Part shown: piece by piece, positions 11,846 through 22,727 of the stretch
Layout: the number at the start of each line of letters is the position of its first letter
Position numbering within the stretch: the stretch's first letter is position 1
DNA from: Chaetoderma sp. LZ-2023a
Taxonomy: Eukaryota > Mollusca > Caudofoveata > Chaetodermatida > Chaetodermatidae
NCBI GenBank assembly: GCA_034401795.1
Contig: CM067372.1
Span: 35,528,351-35,592,350 of the forward strand
DNA length: 64,000 bases
Direction: 5' to 3'
Position numbers and translations under genes: made by a program
The notes under the pieces: generated by a model
What the model was told of the DNA's origin: nothing
Databases searched by the model: none
What the model saw: the letters and a program-made list of their open reading frames with translations, nothing else

Positions 11846-12358
11846 TTTGTATTTGCTGACATTGGATAGGACTTTCCACATACTGTTGAGGAGCACAATG
11901 GGCCGCAGATTGGCTGGGTCAGGTGGATTCTTGGGCTTGGGTAGCGTGATAAGGTGGCCTACAGTATCTGTTGGAAGGTGGTACATAAAAACTGAATTGA
12001 TTAGGTACATGATCGGTTTTGTTATAATTTGACTTGCATATTTGAATAGCTCATGGCACCAGGTTTGGATGCACGTCCATTTTTTCAGTGCTTTGAGTGC
12101 ATTCTCAACTGCTGTTTTAATTGGTGTTAGTAATGGCCTGGGATCTCCTGAGAATGGGTGCATGGGCTCATCATCACGGTCAGTGAAGTGTTCCTTGAAT
12201 CTTTCTCGAATTGCCTCAGCTTTGCTATGGTCAGTTAAGATAAACTGTCCTTCAGAGTTATGTACATTGAGTGGTGATATGTAGTCAGTAACTCTCAGGG
12301 ATCGGGCTGCCTGAAACAGTTTGTGACATTCATCTGTGGCAGTGATTTCAAGGCATAT
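11830..12358 (-). pseudogene. Non-LTR RT N-terminal half fragment
   Basis: The minus strand reads, from 12358 to about 11830, a coding-like region before and into the RT domain: SEGQFILTDHSKAEAIRERF, LKALKKWTCIQTWCHELFKY and the RT block LITLPKPKNPPDPANLRPIV. It is cut on its upstream side by the Tc1 element whose left TIR begins at 12362. It could be the 5' part of the minus-strand LINE whose 3' end is at 10612-10805, with the plus-strand copy inserted between them; that linkage is an inference from order and orientation. Confidence 0.72.
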
Positions 12359-12361
12359 ATA

Positions 12362-13819
12362 TACTGAGTCAAAAATGTTTAGCAACAGTGAAGTTTGGTT
12401 TGTTGTATTAAAACGATGCGTCCATTTATAACCAAATTTGCAGGCATGTTTCGTCAATGTAGTGTCTCGCTGATCATGAAGAAATGCAAATCATTTCTTG
12501 CATTTCTCGGCCGCACGCTTACTGCATGTGAAAATGCATTTTTCATGTACTGGCCCACATTGGCGGGTAGCGAAGGCAAAAATTCACCATATTGCAAAAG
12601 CAGATAACGAACGTTAACAGAAAACGCTTGAAAGTTTACCCTACCGAATATGGGCCGCCGCCCAGGGCTACCCGAAAATCAGCGCCATGAAGCAATGGGA
12701 AGACTCGCTGCTGGGCAAAGCGTTCGCGCTGTTGCTCGACATTTTAATGTTCACGCCTCAACCACTTCCCGTCTCCGCCAACGTGAGCAGGAAACTGGAC
12801 ATGTTAATGACCGACCACGATCTGGCAGACCGAGAGCAACAACACCACGAGAAGACCGCTACTTAGTGACGTCATCACGACGTCACAGGTTTGAGACAGC
12901 ACCGCGGCTGTCCCGTAATTTGCACACCGCTACGGCACTATAGTGCATGCACAAACTGTGCGAAACAGACTCCATGATGCTGGACTGCATGCCCGTCGTC
13001 CGTCGTCCACTTGTTGCCGTTCTGCTTACAGAGCGTCACATCGAGAATCGGTTTGCATGGGCAAGAACTCATCAGCGATGGCGTGCTCAACAATGGAGCC
13101 ACGTTTTGTTCAGTGATGAGTCAAGGCTTTGTGTGGATGTGGTGGATGGTAGGCAATGGGTTTGGCGACGTTTAGGAGTCTGGAATCCATGAAAATGGCA
13201 AAACAGATCTTATTGTGATTCGCGGAAATTTAACGGCTCAACGCTACTGTGAAGAAGTTGTCGCCCCTGTTGTCATCCCTTTTATGCAGCATCATGCAGA
13301 CCTTATGTTGCAGCAAGACAACGCCCGTCCTCATTCAGCTAGGGTCACCAGTGATTTCCTTGAGGCTAGCAACGTTCCGGTGTTGGACTGGCCAGCGCGA
13401 TCCCCAGACCCCTGTCTCCTATCGAACACGTGTGGGACATTCTTGGCCGTGTGGTGCGTGAGAATCATCCACATCTTCACAACGTGCGGGAGCTGGAAGC
13501 TGCACTGCTCCAGGAATGGGATGCGATTCCTCTTCGTGACATTAGGTGCTTAACTCGAGAAAGCGATGTACGGCGGTGGCTAATGCGCGCGGAGGTCACA
13601 ACCGGTATTGACAGCTCAGTGTCATTATTTAAATTGGACCCTTCCGTTGAATGATGCCGTGTTAAAGGCGCGATGCTAGCATTACAGTAACAAGAGACTG
13701 TTGTTCAAATTGGAAAATGACCTATCAATTAAATAATATATTTGAATCAATTTATCTTTTTGTTAAATAACATTTATACAGTAATATTCTCAGTGTTGCT
13801 AAACTTTTTTGGTTCAGTA
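12362..13819 (+). mobile_element. Tc1-type DNA transposon, DD34E, inactive
   Basis: The ends TACTGA...TCAGTA lie inside matching inverted repeats of about 30 bp with a few mismatches (left ATGTTTAGCAACAGTG, right its complement CAGTGTTGCTAAACTTT). A TA lies on each side (12360-12361 and 13820-13821), the target duplication of the Tc1/mariner superfamily. The element is 1458 bp, within the usual 1.3-1.7 kb. It sits at the edge of an older LINE fragment and so is younger than it. Confidence 0.88.
12650..13654 (+). pseudogene. Tc1 transposase, frameshifted
   Basis: The transposase cuts and pastes its own element at TA sites. The start at 12650 opens an N-terminal paired-type helix-turn-helix (RLAAGQSVRAVARHFNVHAS) followed by the linker GRPRATTPRED, which resembles the GRPR hook of the family. 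The catalytic triad can be followed: Asp in LFSDESRL (13110s), Asp in QQDNARPH (13312-13335), and Glu in the PIEHVWDIL-type block near 13415, with a 34-residue D-to-E spacing when the block is read. The N-terminal frame ends at a stop near 12942; the frame changes again near 13190-13215, and once more before the Glu block, so the gene is dead. Length matches the family's roughly 340 residues. Confidence 0.87.
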
Positions 13820-13821
13820 TA

Positions 13822-14059
13822 TAACAATATATTGATTCCAACAACTGGGTCCAATACCAATGTATCCTATAGAGAGTTCTGATTTGTCTCTTCAGTATAA
13901 ACAATCAAATCAATTACGACCCATGAAGGCTCGTTGTTGCTGCTGCTGCTGTTGACGTTTTTATCATTGGCGTTGTTATTGCTGGGTTTGTGGTGGTGGT
14001 GTTCGGGTGTTGTTTTTCTTGTTTGTTAGGATTGTTGTTGTGTCTGTTGTTGTCGCATG

Positions 14060-14094
<35 letters not shown>

Positions 14095-14130
14095 TTGTTG
14101 TTGTTTTTGTTGTTGTCTTTACATTTATCA
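13822..14130. repeat. Low-complexity region with (GTT)n tract
   Basis: GCT and GTT triplets begin near 13930 and condense into an interrupted (GTT)n run at 14061-14118. The minus-strand open frame here (rich in Asn) exists only because the triplet repeat lacks stops. No gene is supported. Confidence 0.75.
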
Positions 14131-15500
14131 AACAAATGATCAGAATTTAGATATATGCATTCATTATTATATAACTCTCCGGTAAAGTCCACTTTATAGA
14201 CGTATTCTAATCTGCGTTTGTAATATAACATAATATTATCGATAGATCTTAGAAAATAGTCTATACCCATGCAGGAATGTTCTCTCCGAGACTGACGTTC
14301 ATACTGACAAACTTAACAGTCACTTTTCCCTAGATAACTGAAAGCGTCGTCCACTAATGAAGCCAATGTCTTTACAGCGATGTCCTGAACAAACATGTCT
14401 GGCCCCTTTTAAAGGATCATAGGGTCTATGCATATCAATATATCGAGCACGCTCATCATTGTAAAAATGGACTCACAGGTTTGGTACACATTTCGCTATT
14501 GTTCTCGTTGTTGTCAGATTCATTGCAAGGATTCTCTTGACCGGTTAGTGGGGTTTCAGTGACTGCTACTGCGATCTGTAGCATCACCATGATCTTTTCC
14601 CCACTCTTCTTCTTCCGGGAATACAGGCTCTGACACCATCTGTGTAGTTAGATCTAAGCCTCCCTCCCCCCCCCCCCGCCCTCCCCGACCTGGTAATACA
14701 CTATCGAAAATTGTCTGAAGTGGCAGGTCTAAAGTTTCATATTTGATTCGCTAAACTTTTCGAATGTTGACTCATGTGTTAGACCCAATAATCATTCCAA
14801 TAGCGATTTGGGAAATCATGTACTCATCTCCCAGAATCCATTCGTATAGGATGTAATTATCTTTAGTTTTTCCCAGTTACTTGTATGTACACCCGATCAG
14901 AGATTAACCTTTCTGTAACATTCTCATGGCTACGTAGCATTGTAGCTACTTCACTCCTAATGTCCTCGTCCAACATTAAATTTACATACAGTCTATTGCC
15001 TGACATTACCGAATTAGAGAATAATTATACCTGACAGACGTCTCCATCAGAGCGGCACTCTTGAAATATCATAGCCTCCACCATCTTGATTTTCTATATA
15101 GTTCAATGAAGGCAGAGTTCGTTAGGGCTCTGTCGATTTCAGCTGCATTGGATTTTAATATACGTCAAACATTGTCAAAGAGATGTAAGTTTCATCTCAC
15201 TTCGACATGGCGGTGTAATGTACCAACATATGTTGACATATGTATGTTTAGTGCTGATAGTAACTTTGTCTTTATAACTCATATCTGTAGTTTATCTGCT
15301 TTACTCTATTGCTATTTCTAGCTCTAAGAATAGAACATAAACACTCCACGTTTGGTGTGATAGGTATTACCAACACTACACTTCTGTATGTCAACCACCA
15401 TTTCCTCGATATGTTTCATAACTCTTACGTACACATTGTTATCGAGATCTACAGGCGCCTCGCAACACAAAAAGTATACAGAATTCATAATGATGATTAT
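14130..15500. other. No gene recognised
   Basis: About 1.4 kb with no recognisable protein in any frame. A cytosine-rich tract at 14661-14688 could form a G-quadruplex on the minus strand. Short open frames at 15061-15321 and 15309-15668 show no domain and overlap an element end. Confidence 0.5.
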
Positions 15501-15511
15501 AATTTATTTTT

Positions 15512-15860
15512 GATTGATTCGATCAACTCAATCAGAAGATGCCTACCATCATCTCTCGAGGCCAGAGCAAGTGACCATTTTTCGTCTCAGAACTGGACAC
15601 AACAGACTAAACCAACACATGTACAGGCGGTTCCACCTTACGACATCGCCCGCTTGTCCTTGTGGTGAAGCAGAACAGACCACAGAGCACATACTTCAAT
15701 GTTGCAGTACGTATCAGCTGCTGAGAGAAGAGATCTGGCCTTTGTCAACCTCTATTCTTGAAAAGCTGTATGGGCCTGTGGAAGAACTGCAGAAAACCAC
15801 AGATTTCATCTTGAGAACGGCTCTCCAAGTGTGATACCAGCGATCGAAAAGAAGAAGAAG
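15512..15860 (+). mobile_element. I-type LINE 3'-end fragment with 11-bp target duplication
   Basis: The coding part (15514-15834) matches the last part of the longer LINE at 29822-31185 almost residue for residue (SEDAYHHLSRPEQVTIFRLR, then a zinc-type cluster CPCGEAEQTTEHILQC). It ends in the same 3' sequence CGATCGAAAAGAAGAAGAAG. The direct repeat AATTTATTTTT lies on both sides (15501-15511 and 15861-15871). This is a target-site duplication typical of target-primed reverse transcription, so the insertion is a severely 5'-truncated copy and fairly recent. Confidence 0.9.
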
Positions 15861-15989
15861 AATTTATTTTTAAAATAATATAATAATAATGATTTTCACA
15901 CTCTTATAGGATTATTTATCGATCTTACAGATCTACAGGTCTGAATTGCTATAATTTGATCTCGCTGTGGCTTGTCTCTAGATCTACAT

Positions 15990-16425
15990 CGATGTGGGTA
16001 TGCCCAGATCTGAATGGTCAAGAGTGGTCACATGGTCGGTCCGTGGCGATATACATGCAAATTGAGTGGTTGAGCACAGTCACATGATCTCGATCAATAT
16101 AGATCTTCCTCTAGATATATTATGACAGGGCGCATGAAAATATGAGTGGTCAAGAGCTGTCACATGACTCAATCAATATAGCTCTTCCTCTAGATCTACC
16201 GCGACTGAGTGCACGCAAATCTGAACGATCGAAAGCTGTCACATGACTTGATGAATATAGATCTTCATATAGATCTACTGTGACAGGATACACGTAAATC
16301 TCAGTGGTTAAGAGCTGTGGTACGTCTTCGACGATAAACACACACACATTAGAGTGGTCGAGAGCTATCACTTGGCGCATCTGCGACCATATATGTGCAA
16401 ATCTGATTGGTCTAAAACTAGGCCC
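15990..16425. repeat. ~80-bp tandem repeat, about five degenerate copies
   Basis: Repeated words are GTCACATGACT, CAATATAGATCTTCCTCTAG and GAGTGGTCAAGAGCTGTCA; successive GTCACATGA words lie at about 16079, 16158 and 16239. Each unit carries AGATCT and a CACATG E-box-like word. No coding capacity. Confidence 0.75.
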
Positions 16426-16429
16426 AGGC

Positions 16430-17255
16430 TATCATTAGGGCATGTACAATAGATTTACTAAGACCCTTAGTGTCTCGGAGGAGTCAGTAATAGTACGAAC
16501 ATGATAACGGTTCCAGATGCTTACATCCGAGCAGCAAGTACCCAGAAACATACTTCACAAAACCTACAACACTCAGCTAGACCTCACGAATGTAAGTCTA
16601 GGCCAGTCCACGTAAACTCAATGTGATGCGACCTATCTGTTGTAAAACATAGTATTTGTAAAACTTATGAATGGGATGAGAGCCCAGGCTCTTCGCTGAG
16701 TCATTCCCACCCCCCACCCCCGCACCCCACCCCCCTACCCAACCGCCAAAAAAAACCTTGAATCTGACGGACGAGAGCCAAACAATAGCCACCAGTCAGA
16801 TTCGAGTGTTTTTGGCGGGAAAAACATTACCATATATGGGCATATGGACGTGGCCTAAAATGCAAATGAGGTGACATCATCAAGGTCGTAGCCAATCAGA
16901 TTTGCATGCACCCCGTCGCATATACTAGTTTTTTGTCTGTTTGTATTTTGTTCATAAATATTTTTTTATTTATTTCAAAGAATGATACTACCTCCATCTC
17001 TCTTGTAGATTAAGGTAGATTAAGCAGGTAACGTTCTATTAAGTATTTGCTGATCACAGTGACTTGCTATCTATCAACAGTCCAATAATGTGGCCAGATG
17101 CGGCGCAGTTTAAACTGTATGTTTAAACTTTATGAACTAAGGACAAAACATAGCCCCCCCCCACCATCTTCTCCCCGTATCTCGTCAATTACGTCTAAAA
17201 TAATTATCGATAGCATCAACTTTCTATCACATTGCGTTCACAATTCACCTTTCCA
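16430..17255. other. No gene seen; C-rich tract
   Basis: A cytosine-rich stretch at 16707-16746 (several runs of four or more C) could form a G-quadruplex on the minus strand. Otherwise the stretch is unremarkable AT-rich sequence with one ATGCAAAT octamer-like word near 16860. Confidence 0.45.
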
Positions 17256-17660
17256 GAGTACCCACCCATCATATGACGTCATAATGAACTGCGCTATGTG
17301 TAGAATGACATCACAATGAATGACGTCATGAATGATGTCGATAAGTACGTCACGAACGCATATTTGAAGACGGTCTATGCATTGTTGTACAAATTGATTG
17401 CTTTTACTATTTAATAATTATTCTGTTGAATGTTTTGAAACTAATTTGACTGGGCGCTGTTGCTGCCTATGGCAGCAACAGCACCCAGTCTAATTAGTTA
17501 CAAAATATTCAACAGCTTCCCTGTATAGTTTTCAGGAAATTGATAGCTAGGGCATTCGGGGATCGATCAATCCCAACACGGCGAGGTGTGGGTGGAGCTT
17601 AGTTAGTGATGGGCGGGGCATAGCTAAAAATGGAAAGGTCCATTCGATGGATGCGTCGCA
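17255..17660 (+). repeat. Dispersed repeat family A, copy 2
   Basis: Order of landmarks: a CRE-rich leader with TGACGTCA twice (near 17274 and 17322), TTTTACTATTTAATAA (near 17403), a 93-bp palindrome (17423-17515), a GATCGATCAATCCCAACACG segment, and the end GTGGAGCTTAGTTAGTGATG followed by GGGCATAGCTAAAAATGG. The same order holds at 46470-46810 and, less completely, at 9800-10430. Confidence 0.72.
17423..17515. repeat. 93-bp palindrome, core of family A
   Basis: Two 45-base arms match at 41 of 45 positions by eye and are separated by only about 3 bases (17468-17470). The left arm begins CTGTTGAATG and ends GTTGCTGCC; the right arm begins GGCAGCAACAGC and ends TTCAACAG. The DNA or its transcript would fold into a long hairpin. 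Other family members keep only one arm or the GGCAGCAACA core. Confidence 0.9.
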
Positions 17661-17794
17661 GTACAGCTCATAATAAAGTAACATGTTTACAAAACAACCA
17701 ACATGTTAGTTACTAGAATGTGGAACGCGATGTAAGAAATGTTGGATGTTGAATAATTTAAACATAATTGCATTGGAAGGCATTGCTGCCTTAG

Positions 17795-18035
17795 CCCTTT
17801 AATCCTTGAATTCGGTTTTTTTCATGTAAAATTTCTCATAGAAAATGTCCATTTGCAGACCAAGAGAAGACTATTTTTGAAGATTTACCACTGGAGTGAC
17901 TGGCTCAGTTATCGAGCCAGTTATTCCAGTGGTAAATTCTCAAAAATAGTCTTCTCTTGGTCTGCAAATGGACATTTCTCAAGACCACTGCGGAAGCCGT
18001 CTTTGGCTGATATGACGGTTAAAAAGGCTATTGCA
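17795..18035. repeat. Palindromic MITE (family P1), most complete copy
   Basis: The inner part, 17840-17980, is exactly symmetric: 67-base arms around a 7-base loop (17907-17913), with about 60 of 67 positions paired. The arms contain AATGTCCATTTGCAGACCAA and TTTACCACTGG. Outer sequence on the right (AGACCACTGCGGAAGCC, then TTTGGCTGATATGACGG) matches, as reverse complement, the outer left part of the copy at 52617-52777. Related copies or halves lie near 49527, 50160 and 58480. A fold-back, non-coding DNA element is the best description; no transposase source is visible. Confidence 0.82.
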
Positions 18036-18039
18036 GCGA

Positions 18040-20870
18040 TATCGTCCAATCCAATTATATTTAAAATATTCACCAGTACGCGTTTTATTCTGTTTTGGAA
18101 ACGTATTAAGTTATGACCGATTTGTACTTTCTAACAACGCACTTGAAGAGGTCAGCATATCGTGTCGGTTATGTGATGATGTGGCCTTGAAAGAGTGAGT
18201 GAGATACGTTTCAGTTTTCAACCAACTCCATAACAGGTGATAATACACTGGATAATGATCAACCGCGCACATTCATAAATATCTCAATATCCATCAACTC
18301 TGCGTGGCTAATCTATTATTTCATATATCCACAGTGTGCTGTGTATTTGTTATTTGGAGAACTAAACATGGCCGCGGGAGCGTTTATTTGCAGACACTCT
18401 GCCAGCTGTTGCTTCTGGCTGGCGAGTCGGATAACTTTCCAGAGGGTGTAACCACTTTCGTTCTGTTTCTAATATTAGATGATACTAAGGATACTTTTCT
18501 GATTAATAGGAAGGTAGCTATTATATTGACAACAGCCGATTGGATGTCATTTAAGCCATTGGAAACAACAACTTTCACTCAGTTTAAATAGGTATGCGAA
18601 AATTGGCACGGTTTTTTTATTTTTGTGCGCTGAAGCTGGAGTTCCTTGAGAAAGATTTCCGTGAATTCAGGTGTAGCAATGGCAATGATCGATTTCGCCA
18701 GGTGTTTATGACAAGCCAGATTTATAGGAACCGCCAAGGACTCGACGCTGAGCTAGATTCCCCTAGAGCGAGTAACCATCAGCGTTTCACATAGCTCTTG
18801 ATGCGATCAAAGGACGAGCGAGTAAATTACTCTATTTCCAGAGAGAAATGCATTTACAGCTACAAGCTACAGTTTTATATTTTGCGCAGCGAGGCAGAAG
18901 GAATACAGTTTATCCGAGACTGAGCAAAAATTGACGAGCAAAATAAAAATGATATTTTGATCGCTGAATGAAACCATCGAGCAGATAAGGTAGATCACCG
19001 TGGATAGATAGATAGATAGATAGATAGACATGGATGAATGTATTGACCCTAAGCTTATCAGAAGACTCTCACAATACCTAAATCTGGTCTAACCTAGCAA
19101 TGCAATAAATAAACTTGTGAAATAAATGTAGGCCTATCATTTAAGATGAGATGAGAAGGTTTAACTAATTGAGGATGAAAACAAAACTCTTGCGGAAAAG
19201 CAACTTTACAGGCATCTCAGCCTGTCAAATAAAAGGCCCTACAGGCACCCTCTATCCAGGTCTGGCGGTGAGACTCTCCGTAGCCTACCCAACACGTCCA
19301 AAGTTGAAATTTTGCCACGAGAGCAGGGCCGACTATCAGCTAGTGCAAAAAGTTCACTTGTGCAGGGCCTCGAAATTTAAAATTGATTAAAACAGTTTGT
19401 CTTAATTTTTAGGCCCTGCGTAACTTCAAGTTACACGCATAGATGCCACACCTATAAGACCGATGTGGCCAAATCCCCCCCCCCCCAACCTCCGATATCA
19501 GGGGCATCCAGCAATCAGATCCAACTTCTTTTAAATTGATATATGACTTTGGTCTTAAGAAAATGTTAGGAAGAAAAATAAGGATGCTGTTTATCACTTT
19601 GAATCCAGTCACTAGATAATGCGGCATCAGCATCACAGAGCGTTTACTCTCGAAAATGTCACCAGAGATCAATCTGACATTGGTTATGAAACTTGGCACT
19701 TGGCAGTTCCGAGTCCCTTGGTAAGAATTTCATAAACTTTGTATAGGGCCCTGTGAGTCCTAAGATCGATCCTGGTCTTCAGGAAGCTGTATGCCGTTCA
19801 CAGCATGTTGGGATAAGTAGAAGTATTATGAACATTTCAGAGCCATTACCAACGTTAACCATCTGTTCCCCGCACCAAGCAATAACTCTCTCGCTTCCAC
19901 GCAATACGCGCCTATTAGTTAAACAAATAATTACCAGTCGAAGCGCTGCTATAATCGTCAAACGGTTGTGAGAACGTAATGCTGGAAATAACGATAATAT
20001 TCAGAGAACAGCTGACGTATGGAACCACATGATGACTGTTCATTAAGATTGATATTCGCTTCAACCACCTGTCTTACTGGGCCACCATACTCTGCACAGC
20101 AACCCACACCCATACCCTATAGTATTAAGAGATGATGGTGACTACCAGACTGTGGCACAATGCAGTGGCCGCTTAAGAAAGGCTTTATTGTGGACATTAT
20201 CACACAGCTGTGGGAGCGTATAATGGCGAAAAATAATGACAATATTCAAATTATATCCCGGTTGCCGCCGGTTCAGATGTTTCTAGCTGGCTGCCTTTCA
20301 ATAATTTGGAATGAAAAACGTGTTTTCATTTGACAAACACTTACACAAAAGCAAGCAGCGGCACACAGATGTTTCATGGTGGGAACGCATTTTTATTCCA
20401 TACCGAGGGCAGTACAGTTAAATCCATAACGCACGTTCTAGGTTGTATTTGACTTGAAGCACTTTTTACCAGTTTGTTGGTTTGTAAGGTAGGGGCGGGG
20501 CATTGCGATTGCTTTCCACGGTTTTTTCAATCCAAGGACCTTTTTTTGTCTTTGATCGACAAACATCGTTCTATATTTACCGAACGGCACATTGCTGGTG
20601 TTATCGAGAAATCAATATGCGGCTCTCAAAATCTTTCCGGGCGCGCACCTGGCGCTGGCAGACGCCTGCAGCTCCTTGCCATGGAGAACAATGGCTCAGC
20701 CTCTAGCTTTAGAAGCAGCAGCATCTGAAGAACAATCGAAAACTCAGCATGATTAAAAATTGTGAACACAAATACGTCCGCTGATAACAACTGACTGAAC
20801 TGAGTCAGAAGTTTGAAAGAAACTTCGACAAGGTCGCGTGACAGAAGCATATCAAAGCACCGAAACAAAG
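18040..20870. other. About 2.8 kb without a recognisable gene
   Basis: Open frames up to about 95 codons occur (for example 18304-18591 and 19409-19699), but none shows a domain, a signal peptide with a plausible continuation, or convincing splice structure. A C run lies at 19477-19488. I see no repeat family shared with the rest of the window apart from the GATA tract noted separately. Confidence 0.45.
19002..19029 (+). repeat. (GATA)n microsatellite
   Basis: About seven GATA units in a row. Confidence 0.9.
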
Positions 20871-20875
20871 GACAT

Positions 20876-22727
20876 CACTGATCAGAACGAGCATATTTAG
20901 CATGTTGAATCATATATTTCTCTGATCTGAATTGACATGTTTAGCTTGTTGAACCATGTATTCCTCTGATCAGAATGGGCGTGTTTAGCTTGTTGAACCA
21001 TATATTCCTCTGATCAGAACTGGCATGTTTAGCTTGTTGAACCAGATATTCCTCTAATTAGAATGAGTATGCTTAGCTTGTTGAACCATATATTCCTCTG
21101 ATTAGGATGGGCATGTTTAGCTTGTTGAACCATATATTCCTCTGATCAGAATGGGCATGTTTAGCTTGTTGAACCATATATTCCTCTGATTAGAATGAGT
21201 ATGCTTAGCTTGTTGAACCAGATATTCCCCTGATCAGAATGAACATGTTTAGCTTGTTAAACCATATATTCCTCTAATTAGAATGAGTATGCTTAGCTTG
21301 TTGAAGCAGATATTCCTCTGATCAGAATGAGCATGTTTAGCTTGTTGAACCATATATTCCTCTGACCAGAATGAACATGTTTAGCTTGTTGAACCATATA
21401 TTCCTCTGATTAGAATGAGCATGTTTAGCTTGTTGAACCATATATTGCTCTGATCATAATGAGCCTGTTTAGCGTGTTGAACCATATATTCATCTGATCA
21501 GAATGGGCATGTTTAGCTTGTTGAACCAGGTATACCTCTGATCATAATGAGCTTGTTTAGCTTGTTGAACCATATATTCCTCTGATCAGAATGAACATGT
21601 TTAGCTTGTTGAACCATATATTGCTCTGATCATAATAAGCCTGTTTAGCGTGTTGAACCATATATTCATCTGATCAGAATGGGCATGTTTAGCTTGTTGA
21701 ACCAGATATTCCTCTGATCAGAATGGGCATGTTTAGCTTGTTGAACCAGATATTCCTCTGATCAGAATGGGCGTGTTTAGCTTGTTGAACCATATATTCC
21801 TCTGATCATAATGAGCTTGTTTAGCTTGTTGAACCATATATTCCTCTGATTAGAATGAGTATGCTTAGCTTGTTGAACCAGATATTCCTCTGATCAGAAT
21901 GAGCATGTTTAGCTTGTTGAACCATATATTCCTCGGATCAGAATACGCACATTTAGCTTGTTGAACCATATATTCCTCTGATCAGAATAAGCATGTTTAG
22001 CTTGTTGAACCATATATTCATCTGATCAGAATAAGCATGTTTAGCTTGTTGAACCATGTATTCCTCTGATCAGAATAAGCATGTTTAGCTTGTTGAACCA
22101 TATATTCATCTTATCAGAATAAGCATATTTAGCTTGTTGAACCATATATTCCTCTGATCAGAATAAGCATGTTTAGCTTGTTGAACCATATATTCATCTG
22201 ATCAGAATAAGCATGTTTAGCTTGTTGAACCATATATTCCTCTGATCAGAATAAGCATGTTTACCTTGTTGAACCATATATTCATCTGATCAGAATGGGC
22301 ATGTTTAGCTTGTTGAACCATATATTCCTCGGATCAGAATACGCACATTTAGCTTGTTGAACCATATATTCATCTGATCAGAATAAGCATGTTTAGCTTG
22401 TTGAACCGTATGTTCCTCTGATCAGAATGAGCATGTTTAGCTTGTTGAACCATATATTCATCTGATCGGAATAAGCATGTTTAGCTTGTTGAACCATATA
22501 TTCCTCTGATCAGAATAAGCATGTTTAGCTTGTTGAACCATATATTCATCTGATCAGAATGAGCATGTTTAGCTTGTTGAGCCGTATATTCCTCTGATCA
22601 GAATGAGCATGTTTAGCTTGTTGAACCATATATTCATCTGATCGGAATAAGCATGTTTAGCTTGTTGAACCATATATTCCTCTGATCAGAATGAGCATGT
22701 TTAGCTTGTTGACCCATATATTCCTGA
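20876..22727. repeat. 44-bp satellite, ~42 copies, with 88-bp dimeric higher-order pattern
   Basis: The unit reads approximately TCCTCTGATCAGAATGAGCA followed by TGTTTAGCTTGTTGAACCAT and ATAT; spacing is 44 bp (checked between 21601 and 21645). Each unit carries the perfect 10-bp palindrome TCTGATCAGA or a one-base variant. From about 22000 to 22700 successive units alternate strictly between ATTCATCTG and ATTCCTCTG at the same position, giving an 88-bp dimer; the earlier part is less ordered. Units do not keep a reading frame, since 44 is not a multiple of three. No CRISPR-like spacers exist between units. Confidence 0.95.

Noticed and set aside
18304-18591. 95-codon frame with a hydrophobic start as a secreted protein
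   Set aside because: The hydrophobic segment is weak and the opposite strand is also open; nothing supports a real gene.
20876-22727. CRISPR-like array
   Set aside because: The 44-bp units abut directly with no unique spacers, the genome is eukaryotic, and the pattern is that of a satellite.
20876-22727. Pol III promoter boxes (GGTTCAAC on the minus strand of each unit) as tRNA-like genes
   Set aside because: The word lacks the rest of a B-box, no A-box is at the right distance, and no cloverleaf forms.
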